A DNA stretch of 7,563 bases from 66-474 sp036279975. GTDB lineage: Bacteria; Pseudomonadota; Gammaproteobacteria; Xanthomonadales; Rhodanobacteraceae. The stretch covers positions 1 through 7,563 of the forward strand of contig DASURP010000012.1 in assembly GCA_036279975.1 (NCBI GenBank), given 5' to 3'. A program made the position numbers and the translations under genes. Positions 1 through 6,266 of this stretch are shown piece after piece (position 1 is the stretch's first letter; every line of letters starts with the position of its first letter). The notes below the pieces were generated by a model that searched no databases, had not been told where the DNA came from, and saw only the letters and a list, made by a program, of their open reading frames with translations.

Positions 1-1
1 T

Positions 2-1342
2 CCGTTGTCCGCGGCGGTCGATCCGGTATTTGAATCGAAGAGCGACTGGGAGATCTTCAAGGCGATCGCGAAGAAGTTTTCCGAACTTTCCGAAGGCGTG
101 CTGGGCGTCGAAAAGGACGTGGTGCTGGTGCCGATCCTGCACGACACGAAAGGTGAAATCGCCCAACCGTTCGAAGTGCGCGACTGGAAGAAGGGCGAGT
201 GCGAACTGATCCCCGGCGTCACCGCGCCCAACATCGTCACGGTCGAACGCGACTACCCGGCGACGTACGCGCGCTACACCGCACTGGGTCCGCTGATGGA
301 CAAGCTGGGCAACGGCGGCAAGGGCATCGCCTGGAACACCCAGGCCGAGGTAAAGGGCCTGGGCGCACTCAACTACACGGTGCCCGACGGACCGGCCAAG
401 GGCCGCCCGCGCATCTTCAGCGACATCGACGCCGCCGAAACCATCATGTACCTCGCCCCGGAAACCAACGGCGAGGTGGCGGTCAAGGCGTGGGCGGCGC
501 TGTCGCAGATCACCGGGCGCGACCACACCCATCTTGCGCGCGCCCGCGAAGACGAGAAGATCCGCTTCCGCGACATCCAGGCGCAGCCGCGCAAGATCAT
601 CTCCTCGCCCACCTGGTCGGGCATCGAGAGCGAGCATGTCAGCTACAACGCGGGCTGGACGAACGTCAACGAGCTGATCCCGTGGCGCACCCTCACCGGT
701 CGCCAGCAGTTCTACCAGGACCATGCCTGGATGCGCGACTTCGGCGAGGGCTTCGCGCTGTACCGCCCGCCGGTCGACATGCACGCGACCGCGCCGCTGC
801 TCGGCAGGAAGGACAACGGCCATCCCGAGGTCGTGCTGAACTTCATCACCCCGCACCAGAAGTGGGGCATCCACAGCACCTACACCGACAACCTGATCAT
901 GCTGACGCTGTCGCGCGGCGGCCCCATCGTGTGGATTTCCGAGATCGATGCGAAGAAGGCCGGCCTGGTCGACAACGACTGGATCGAATGCTTCAACGCC
1001 AACGGTGCGCTGACCGCGCGCGCGGTGGTCAGCCAGCGCGTCAAGGAAGGCATGTGCCTGATGTACCACGCGCAGGAAAAGATCGTGAACGTGCCCGGCT
1101 CGCAGATAACCGGACAGCGCGGCGGCATCCACAACTCGGTGACGCGCACGGTGGTCAAGCCCACCCACATGATCGGTGGTTACGCGCAGCTTTCGTACGG
1201 GCTCAACTACTACGGCACCACCGGCGCCAACCGCGACTCGTTCGTGATCGTGCGCAAGCTGGCCAAGGTGGACTGGATGGACCGCGTGCAACGCGAAGCC
1301 CGCGAGCACGAACTGCACACGACGCTGGTGGAGGCCCGCTGA
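2..1342 (+). CDS. narG: Respiratory nitrate reductase alpha subunit, 3' end only
   Basis: This is the C-terminal part (about 446 residues) of the molybdenum catalytic subunit, which reduces nitrate to nitrite on the cytoplasmic face of the membrane. The full family protein is about 1,200-1,250 residues, so the N-terminal Fe-S (FS0) region and the Mo-ligand region lie upstream of the window. The reading frame is already open at base 2; the TTG at base 5 is internal, not a start. The fragment includes SAAVDP followed by SDWEIF near the beginning. The last third is the molybdopterin-dinucleotide-binding domain, with the family-typical stretches MYHAQEKIVN, RGGIHNSVTR and PTHMIGGYAQLSYG, then NYYGTTGANRD close to the C terminus. 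Its TGA shares a base with the narH ATG (TGATG), which suggests translational coupling. No frameshift is seen. The identification is secure from strong recalled similarity to E. coli NarG. Confidence 0.97.
   Translation, partial: PLSAAVDPVFESKSDWEIFKAIAKKFSELSEGVLGVEKDVVLVPILHDTKGEIAQPFEVRDWKKGECELIPGVTAPNIVTVERDYPATYARYTALGPLMDKLGNGGKGIAWNTQAEVKGLGALNYTVPDGPAKGRPRIFSDIDAAETIMYLAPETNGEVAVKAWAALSQITGRDHTHLARAREDEKIRFRDIQAQPRKIISSPTWSGIESEHVSYNAGWTNVNELIPWRTLTGRQQFYQDHAWMRDFGEGFALYRPPVDMHATAPLLGRKDNGHPEVVLNFITPHQKWGIHSTYTDNLIMLTLSRGGPIVWISEIDAKKAGLVDNDWIECFNANGALTARAVVSQRVKEGMCLMYHAQEKIVNVPGSQITGQRGGIHNSVTRTVVKPTHMIGGYAQLSYGLNYYGTTGANRDSFVIVRKLAKVDWMDRVQREAREHELHTTLVEAR
1330..1334 (+). promoter_or_regulatory. 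Ribosome binding site of narH
   Basis: A full GGAGG lies inside the end of narG, 7 nt before the narH ATG at 1342. It supports that start and re-initiation from the overlapping narG stop codon. Confidence 0.75.
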
Positions 1343-2883
1343 TGAAAATCCGCGCACAAATCGCGATGGTGCTGAACCTCGACAAGTGCATCGGCTGCCA
1401 CACCTGTTCGGTCACCTGCAAGAACGTGTGGACCTCGCGCAAGGGCATGGAATACGCCTGGTTCAACAACGTCGAGACCAAACCCGGCATCGGCTACCCC
1501 AAGGATTGGGAAAACCAGGACCGCTGGAAAGGCGGCTGGGAGCGCAAGGCCAACGGCAAGCTGGTGCCGAAACAGGGCGGGCGCTTCGCAGTGCTGGCGA
1601 AAATCTTCGCCAACCCGCACCTGCCCGAGATCGACGACTACTACGAGCCCTTCACCTTCGACTACGAAAACCTGCAGACCGCGCCGGAATTGCCGACCGC
1701 GCCGGTGGCCCGGCCGATCTCGCTGGTCTCCGGGCGCACCATGGAGAAAGTCGAATGGGGCCCGAACTGGGAGGAGATCCTCGGCGGCGAATTCGACAAG
1801 CGCAGCAAGGACTACAACTTCGAGGCCGTGCAGAAGGACATCTACGGCCAGTTCGAAAACACCTTCATGATGTACCTGCCGCGCCTGTGCGAGCACTGCC
1901 TCAACCCGACCTGCGTGGCGTCGTGCCCGTCCGGCTCGATCTACAAGCGCGAGGAGGACGGCATCGTCCTGATCGACCAGGACAAGTGCCGCGGCTGGCG
2001 CATGTGCGTGTCCGGCTGCCCGTACAAGAAGATCTACTACAACTGGGTTTCCGGCAAGGCCGAAAAGTGCACGTTCTGCTACCCGCGCATCGAGGTCGGC
2101 CTGCCGACGGTATGCTCGGAAACCTGCGTCGGGCGCATCCGCTACCTCGGCGTGCTGCTGTACGACGCCGATGGCATCGAACAGGCCGCGTCCACCGAGA
2201 ATCCCGGGGACTTGTACCAGGCACAACTCGACATCTTCCTCGATCCGTCCGATCCGGAGGTCCAGCGCCAGGCATTGGCCGACGGCATTCCCGCCGCGTG
2301 GATCGAATCGGCGCAGAAATCGCCTGCCTACAAGATGGCGGTGGACTGGAAGATCGCCTTCCCGCTGCACCCGGAATACCGCACGCTGCCGATGGTCTGG
2401 TACGTCCCGCCACTGTCGCCGATTTCCGCGCACGCCAATTCCGGCAACATCGAAAGCGCCGCCAACGGCCTGCCCGACGTGGGTTCGCTGCGCATCCCGG
2501 TGCGCTATCTCGCCAACCTCCTGACCGCCGGCAACGAGCCGCCGATCGTCAGTGCGCTGGAGCGCATGATGGCGATGCGCGCGTGGTTCCGCGGCAAGCA
2601 ACTCGGGGCGGAGCCGGATGCGGCGCTGCTTTCCAGCGTCGGCCTCGACGAAGCGACCGCCGAGGCCATGCACCGCTACCTCGCGATCGCCAACTACGAG
2701 GATCGTTTCGTGATCCCGACCGCCCATCGCGAGGAAGCCGAGAACGCCTACCAGTTGCGCGGAGGGTGCGGCTTCACCTTCGGCAACGGCTGCGACGGCA
2801 TCGACGCCAAGGCCGGCCTGTTCGGCGGCAAGATGGGGCGGCGCAAGGTGATTCCGGTTCGTGAACTCGACGATTCGGAGTAG
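1342..2883 (+). CDS. narH: Respiratory nitrate reductase beta subunit (Fe-S electron transfer)
   Basis: This 513-residue cytoplasmic ferredoxin-like subunit passes electrons from the NarI haems to NarG through three [4Fe-4S] clusters and one [3Fe-4S] cluster. All four Cys groups are visible: C16/C19/C22/C26, C183/C186/C191/C195, C216-x-x-W219-x-x-C222 with C226, and C243/C246/C258/C262. The tryptophan in the third group (CRGWRMC) replaces a cysteine and is the known mark of the [3Fe-4S] cluster in NarH. Spacing matches E. coli NarH with an offset of one residue, and the length (about 510) is normal. The start at 1342 gives MKIRAQIAMVLNLDKCIGC, the family N terminus, with GGAGG upstream. It overlaps narG by one base and narJ follows after 6 nt. 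A NarH paralogue such as NxrB is possible in principle, but the narJ and narI neighbours and the cysteine pattern favour NarH. Confidence 0.98.
   Translation: MKIRAQIAMVLNLDKCIGCHTCSVTCKNVWTSRKGMEYAWFNNVETKPGIGYPKDWENQDRWKGGWERKANGKLVPKQGGRFAVLAKIFANPHLPEIDDYYEPFTFDYENLQTAPELPTAPVARPISLVSGRTMEKVEWGPNWEEILGGEFDKRSKDYNFEAVQKDIYGQFENTFMMYLPRLCEHCLNPTCVASCPSGSIYKREEDGIVLIDQDKCRGWRMCVSGCPYKKIYYNWVSGKAEKCTFCYPRIEVGLPTVCSETCVGRIRYLGVLLYDADGIEQAASTENPGDLYQAQLDIFLDPSDPEVQRQALADGIPAAWIESAQKSPAYKMAVDWKIAFPLHPEYRTLPMVWYVPPLSPISAHANSGNIESAANGLPDVGSLRIPVRYLANLLTAGNEPPIVSALERMMAMRAWFRGKQLGAEPDAALLSSVGLDEATAEAMHRYLAIANYEDRFVIPTAHREEAENAYQLRGGCGFTFGNGCDGIDAKAGLFGGKMGRRKVIPVRELDDSE
2877..2880 (+). promoter_or_regulatory. 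Ribosome binding site of narJ
   Basis: GGAG overlaps the last codons of narH, 9 nt before a GTG at 2890. It decides in favour of this GTG start for narJ. Confidence 0.55.
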
Positions 2884-2889
2884 CGACGC

Positions 2890-3531
2890 GTGTCCCACAA
2901 TCCCACCCTGCTGCTGCGCGCCTTGTCTGCCCTGCTCGCCTATCCCGGCGCCGAGTTGCGGGCTGCGCTGCCGGAAATCGCCGACGCCATCCGTGACGCG
3001 CGCGCCATCGACGCCCAGCGCAAGGACGACCTGACGGCATTGGTCGATGAAATCGCCGCGCGCGATCCGCTGGATGCCGAGGGCCGCTACGTCGACCTGT
3101 TCGACCGCGGCCGGCGCACTTCGCTGAACCTGTTCGAGCACGTGCATGGTGACGGCCGCCAGCGCGGCCCCGCGATGCTCGAACTCAAGCAGCGTTACCT
3201 CGATGCGGGCATGCAGCCAGTCGTCGACGAACTGCCCGACCACCTGCCGCTGCTGCTGGAATACCTGAGCTGCCGCGACTTCGCCGAAACGAAGGACACC
3301 ATCGGCGAGATCGCGCACATCCTCAGGGTGCTGGGCAACACCCTGCTGCAACGCGACAGCCGCTACGCGGCCGTGATGGCCGCGTTGCTGCAGCTCGGCG
3401 GCGAAAAAGGGCTCGATGCGCATGCACCGGTGCCACCCGCCGAGGACATCGACCAGGCATGGGAAGAAAAACCCGCGTTCGCGCCACCCGAGCCCAACCC
3501 CGCCATCACGCCCGAGCAACCCGTTCCCTGA
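2890..3531 (+). CDS. narJ: Nitrate reductase assembly chaperone NarJ (delta subunit)
   Basis: This 213-residue soluble, mostly helical chaperone belongs to the NarJ/TorD/DmsD group. Family members bind apo-NarG, help insert the molybdenum cofactor and Fe-S cluster, and time the docking of NarGH on NarI; they are not part of the final enzyme. The signature is the stretch YVDLFDRGRRTSLNLFEHVH at residues 67-86 followed by GDGRQRG, which is highly typical of NarJ. DHLPLLLEYLS lies near residues 117-127. The start codon is GTG at 2890 with GGAG 9 nt upstream, 6 nt after narH. The C terminus, from about residue 190, is a proline- and glutamate-rich tail (EEKPAFAPPEPNPAITPEQ) that looks disordered; the core fold ends before it. 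The narI start follows 19 nt downstream. Confidence 0.96.
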   Translation: MSHNPTLLLRALSALLAYPGAELRAALPEIADAIRDARAIDAQRKDDLTALVDEIAARDPLDAEGRYVDLFDRGRRTSLNLFEHVHGDGRQRGPAMLELKQRYLDAGMQPVVDELPDHLPLLLEYLSCRDFAETKDTIGEIAHILRVLGNTLLQRDSRYAAVMAALLQLGGEKGLDAHAPVPPAEDIDQAWEEKPAFAPPEPNPAITPEQPVP

Positions 3532-3538
3532 TCCGTCC

Positions 3539-3542
3539 GGAG
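3539..3542 (+). promoter_or_regulatory. Ribosome binding site of narI
   Basis: GGAG lies 8 nt before the ATG at 3551. The reading frame stays open upstream to 3416 inside narJ, and this site settles the start at 3551. Confidence 0.65.
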
Positions 3543-3550
3543 ATGCCACC

Positions 3551-4258
3551 ATGACCCTGCCATCCCAGCTCAACTACTTCCTGTTCGGCATCTACCCTTA
3601 CATCTGTCTCGCGGTGCTCCTGCTCGGCAGCCTGGTCCGCTTCGATCGCGAACCGTATTCCTGGAAAAGCGATTCCTCGCAGACGCTGCACAAGGGCGAA
3701 CTCAGGCTCGGATCGAACCTGTTCCATTACGGCGTCCTGGTCGTGATCCTGGGCCACTTCGCCGGTTTCCTGATGCCCGAGCCGCTAGTGATGGCGCTGA
3801 TGAGTCCGACCTACCACCAGCTGCTGGCGATGGTCGTGGGCGGCATCGCCGGCCTGGTTGCGCTGATCGGCGCCTCGGTGCTGATCCACCGTCGCCTCGC
3901 CTACCGTCGCGTGCGTGGCAACAGCCGCAAATGGGACATCACCATTATCGTAATGTTGTGGCTGCAGCTTGCGCTGGGCGTCGCCACCGTGCCGCTTTCC
4001 GCGCAGCACATGGACGGCGCGATGTTCGAGCGGCTGGTTGCCTACGTGCAGGGCGTGGTGCTGTTCCATGGCGGCAACGCGACACTACTGCAGGGCACGC
4101 CGTGGGTGTACCAGGTGCACATCCTGCTCGGCTTCACCATCTTCCTGGTCTCGCCGTTCACGCGCATGGTACACATCTGGAGCGGCGTCGGTTCGCTGGC
4201 CTACCTGGTGCGTCCGTACCAGCTGGTGCGCAAGCGCGGCGGATCGGTGAATCAATGA
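3551..4258 (+). CDS. narI: Respiratory nitrate reductase gamma subunit (dihaem cytochrome b)
   Basis: This 235-residue integral membrane subunit anchors NarGH. It oxidises quinol near the outer face and sends electrons inward over two b haems. About five hydrophobic helices are visible, the first being FGIYPYICLAVLLLGSLV at residues 12-29. The four haem ligands known from E. coli NarI (H56, H66, H187, H205) correspond to H59 and H69 in SNLFHYGVLVVILGHF, and H190 and H208 in VYQVHILLGF to RMVHIWSG; the pair spacings of 10 and 18 residues are conserved. The length is close to the usual 225-230. The ATG at 3551 is chosen because it has GGAG 8 nt upstream and gives the family-like MTLPSQLNYFLFGIYPY; the in-frame extension into narJ is low-complexity and unlike NarI. 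The stop TGA at 4256-4258 is followed by a 150-nt gap with hairpins. Confidence 0.97.
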   Translation: MTLPSQLNYFLFGIYPYICLAVLLLGSLVRFDREPYSWKSDSSQTLHKGELRLGSNLFHYGVLVVILGHFAGFLMPEPLVMALMSPTYHQLLAMVVGGIAGLVALIGASVLIHRRLAYRRVRGNSRKWDITIIVMLWLQLALGVATVPLSAQHMDGAMFERLVAYVQGVVLFHGGNATLLQGTPWVYQVHILLGFTIFLVSPFTRMVHIWSGVGSLAYLVRPYQLVRKRGGSVNQ

Positions 4259-4322
4259 ACGACGGAGCAGCCTGCCCGTTCACGCTCCGCCTCCACATGA
4301 CCATTCATCCACACCCCCCGCC

Positions 4323-4345
4323 AAACGATTGCCAAGCAACCGTTT
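4323..4345 (+). repeat. Imperfect inverted repeat (hairpin 1) after narI
   Basis: AAACGATTGC (4323-4332) faces GCAACCGTTT (4336-4345) across a 3-nt CAA loop. Nine of ten positions pair, with one A-C mismatch. It abuts the next hairpin with no spacer. It could mark the end of the stable narGHJI mRNA segment or be part of a repeat element. Pairing is seen directly; function is unknown. Confidence 0.6.
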
Positions 4346-4366
4346 GCCCCCTTGACTCAAGGGGGC
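4346..4366 (+). repeat. Perfect GC-rich inverted repeat (hairpin 2) between narI and the isomerase gene
   Basis: GCCCCCTTG (4346-4354) and CAAGGGGGC (4358-4366) form a perfect 9-bp stem with an ACT loop. No T-tract follows (next bases CGGTCACAAC), so it is not a classic intrinsic terminator. It may be an mRNA-stabilising or attenuating hairpin that lowers expression of the two downstream genes, or a REP-like dispersed element. Only the base pairing is certain. Confidence 0.65.
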
Positions 4367-4396
4367 CGGTCACAACGCCCATGCAGTAGTGAATTC

Positions 4397-4402
4397 AGAG
4401 GT
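4397..4402 (+). promoter_or_regulatory. Ribosome binding site of the isomerase gene
   Basis: AGAGGT lies 6 nt before the ATG at 4409 and supports that start over in-frame upstream codons such as the TTG at 4352, which sits inside the second hairpin. Confidence 0.6.
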
Positions 4403-4408
4403 CACTCC

Positions 4409-5128
4409 ATGTCAGTAACCGTCAACGGCGTCGCGGTCGATCCCACCGAGTGGCCCACGCCGCAGCTCGCGGCGGTGCACGAACTGCTGCGCCAGCGCGC
4501 CGAGGCGCTTGGCCTGCTCGCCAGCGATGCCGGCGACGCCGACACCGAGCGCGCGATCGAGCGGACCCTGGCCGAAGAAGTGCCGGTACCCGAACCGACC
4601 GACGAGGAATGCCGGCGCTGGTTCGAGGCCAATGCCGGACGCTTCCGCAGCGGCGACCTCGTGTGCGCGCGGCACATCCTGTTCCAGGTCACGCCGGGCT
4701 CGCCGGTGCCCGCGATCCGCGGAGTCGCCGAAGCCATGCTGCATGAAATCCAGGCCAACCCCGCGCTGTTCGGCGAGCGCGCGCGCGAACATTCCAACTG
4801 TCCGTCCGGCGCCAACGGCGGCCAGCTCGGGCAACTGCAACGCGGGGAAACCGTTCCGGAATTCGAGAAGGCCATCTTCGGCGACGACGCCAGCATCGGC
4901 ATCCTGCCGAAGCTCGTGACCACCCGCCACGGCTTCCACATCATCTCGGTGGACAAGCGCATCGAGGGCAAGCAGCTTCCGTACGACCTTGTGCGCGACG
5001 AAGCGGCCGCGGAACTGCGCCGCCGCAGCGAGGCGCGCGCGCTGTCGCAGTACGTGCGCGTGCTGGCCGGCAACGCCGACATCGAAGGCGTCGAACTGGA
5101 CGCCGCCACCTCGCCGCTGGTGCAGTAG
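4409..5128 (+). CDS. Parvulin-type (NifM/PpiC-like) peptidyl-prolyl cis-trans isomerase
   Basis: This 239-residue protein is predicted to speed cis-trans isomerisation of peptidyl-proline bonds. Residues 1-80 form a helical N-terminal region with an acidic stretch (AEEVPVPEPTDEE, 55-67). The parvulin domain covers about residues 83-186: ARHILFQV (87-94), EHSNCPSGANGGQLGQL (127-143), VPEFEKAIF (149-157) and TRHGFHIISVDKR (172-184). H89, C131 and H177 occupy the places expected for the parvulin active site. A helical tail follows (187-239). There is no signal peptide, so a cytoplasmic role is likely, unlike periplasmic SurA or PpiD. It follows narI by 150 nt in the same direction; from memory a PpiC-type gene also follows narI in Pseudomonas aeruginosa. 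By analogy with NifM, which matures nitrogenase Fe protein, it may help fold nitrate reductase subunits; this is inference. ATG 4409 is favoured by AGAGGT upstream. Confidence 0.9.
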   Translation: MSVTVNGVAVDPTEWPTPQLAAVHELLRQRAEALGLLASDAGDADTERAIERTLAEEVPVPEPTDEECRRWFEANAGRFRSGDLVCARHILFQVTPGSPVPAIRGVAEAMLHEIQANPALFGERAREHSNCPSGANGGQLGQLQRGETVPEFEKAIFGDDASIGILPKLVTTRHGFHIISVDKRIEGKQLPYDLVRDEAAAELRRRSEARALSQYVRVLAGNADIEGVELDAATSPLVQ

Positions 5129-5129
5129 T

Positions 5130-5141
5130 AAAACCGGTTTT
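5130..5141. promoter_or_regulatory. Perfect 12-nt palindrome upstream of the transporter gene
   Basis: AAAACCGGTTTT lies alone in the 17-nt gap between the isomerase stop (TAG, 5126-5128) and the transporter ATG (5146). It is its own reverse complement and AT-rich at the flanks in otherwise GC-rich DNA. It sits where the ribosome binding site should be, and no clear purine-rich one is seen. It could be an operator or a short RNA fold that controls initiation. The palindrome is certain; the role is a guess. Confidence 0.4.
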
Positions 5142-5145
5142 ATCC

Positions 5146-6234
5146 ATGAGCGACCCCGCTTCCGCCGCCACCCCAGCACCCGCCGGTTTCACGGGACGGG
5201 TGCGCGCGTCGATACAAACCATGTCGCCTGGCTACTTCAGCATGGTGATGGCGACCGGCATCCTGTCGCTGGCCGCGCACCTGCTGGGCCTGCCGTTGCT
5301 GGCCCGGGTGCTGTTCGTGCTGAACGCGGTGCTGTTCGCGGTCATTTGCGTACTGGCGGTGGCGCGCCTGGCGTGGCACGCGCGGCGCACGCTCGGCGAC
5401 CTGTTCGACCACCTGCAGGCATTCGGCTTCTTCACCTTCGTCGCTGCCTGCTCGATCCTCGGCAGCCAGGCCCTGTTGATCGGCGGCAGCGTGCGCATCG
5501 CGGCCGTGTTCGGCATCGTGGCCCTGCTCGCGTGGGTGGGACTCACCTACACGATCTTCACCGTACTGACCGTCAAGCAGCAGAAACCGGCGCTCGACCG
5601 CGGCATCAACGGCGGCTGGCTGCTGGCGGTGGTCGCGACGCAGTCGCTGGCGGTGCTGGGCGCGCAACTGGCGCCCGAGGTCGCGCAGCCGCTGCGGATG
5701 GAACTCAACTTCTTCGCACTGTCGATGTGGCTGTGGGGCGGCATGCTGTACATCTGGATGATGTCGCTGATCTTCTACCGCTACACCTTCTTCGCGTTCT
5801 CGCCGGCCGACCTGTCGCCACCGTACTGGATCAACATGGGCGCAATGGCCATCTCCACGCTGGCCGGCTCACTGCTGATCGAGAACACGCCGCACGCGCC
5901 ATTCCTCGGCTCGGCGCTGCCGTTCCTGAAAGGCTTCACCGTTTTCTATTGGGCGACGGGCACCTGGTGGATCCCGATGCTGGCGGTGCTGGCGATCTGG
6001 CGCCACGGCATCAAGCGCTTTCCGTTCACCTACGACCCGATGTACTGGGGCGCGGTGTTTCCACTGGGCATGTATGCCACCGCGACCCTGCGCATGATGC
6101 ATGCGCTGGAGTTGCCCTTCCTCGGGCTGCTGCCGCACTTCATGTTCGGGCTCGGCTGCGCGGCCTGGCTGATCCTGTTCACCGGCCAGCTGCGCGCGCT
6201 GCACCGCGATTGGCGGACCTACGCCCACCACTGA
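5146..6234 (+). CDS. TDT/TehA/SLAC1-superfamily membrane transporter or anion channel
   Basis: This 362-residue integral membrane protein has about ten hydrophobic helices, near residues 26-48, 50-77, 89-113, 115-142, 153-176, 187-214, 224-245, 258-284, 300-318 and 325-350, and an alanine/proline-rich cytosolic N terminus. The first helix starts MSPGYFSMVMATGILSLA, typical of the TDT (tellurite-resistance/dicarboxylate transporter) family, which also holds bacterial TehA and the plant anion channel SLAC1. F305-P306 in the ninth segment (AVFPLGMYATATLRM) may align with the conserved Phe-Pro region that carries the pore-gating Phe; this is tentative. ATG 5146 lies 17 nt after the isomerase gene; a later in-frame ATG at 5221 would cut into the first helix motif. 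No good ribosome binding site is visible. The substrate is unknown: C4-dicarboxylate, sulfite, tellurite-related or nitrate/nitrite transport are all possible. Its place behind narGHJI makes an anion role attractive. Confidence 0.85.
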   Translation: MSDPASAATPAPAGFTGRVRASIQTMSPGYFSMVMATGILSLAAHLLGLPLLARVLFVLNAVLFAVICVLAVARLAWHARRTLGDLFDHLQAFGFFTFVAACSILGSQALLIGGSVRIAAVFGIVALLAWVGLTYTIFTVLTVKQQKPALDRGINGGWLLAVVATQSLAVLGAQLAPEVAQPLRMELNFFALSMWLWGGMLYIWMMSLIFYRYTFFAFSPADLSPPYWINMGAMAISTLAGSLLIENTPHAPFLGSALPFLKGFTVFYWATGTWWIPMLAVLAIWRHGIKRFPFTYDPMYWGAVFPLGMYATATLRMMHALELPFLGLLPHFMFGLGCAAWLILFTGQLRALHRDWRTYAHH

Positions 6235-6266
6235 CTGACCGGCCACGCAAGCAGGCTCTTCCCGCC

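Noticed and set aside
199..1341. Open + strand frame running through narG ahead of narH in the same frame as narH
   Set aside because: Its first part reads Arg/His/Gln-rich, typical of an out-of-frame GC-rich gene; the true narH N terminus begins at 1342 with MKIRAQIAMVLNLDKCIGC and a GGAGG before it.
1210..3573. Very long open frame on the - strand, antisense to narH and narJ
   Set aside because: It is antisense to clearly functional genes, its translation is low in recognisable motifs, and high GC content keeps antisense frames open by chance.
4346..4366. Second hairpin as an intrinsic terminator of narGHJI
   Set aside because: There is no T-rich tract after the stem, so classical Rho-independent termination is not supported.
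4352..4380. TTGACT in the second hairpin as a -35 box or FNR-like site for the isomerase gene
   Set aside because: No -10-like hexamer lies 16-18 nt downstream, and TTGACTCAA lacks the four-base spacer of an FNR site (TTGAT-N4-ATCAA).
6235..6266. Bidirectional terminator between the converging transporter and sulfotransferase genes
   Set aside because: I found only weak, short pairings around GCAGGC/GCCTC and no T-tract on either strand.
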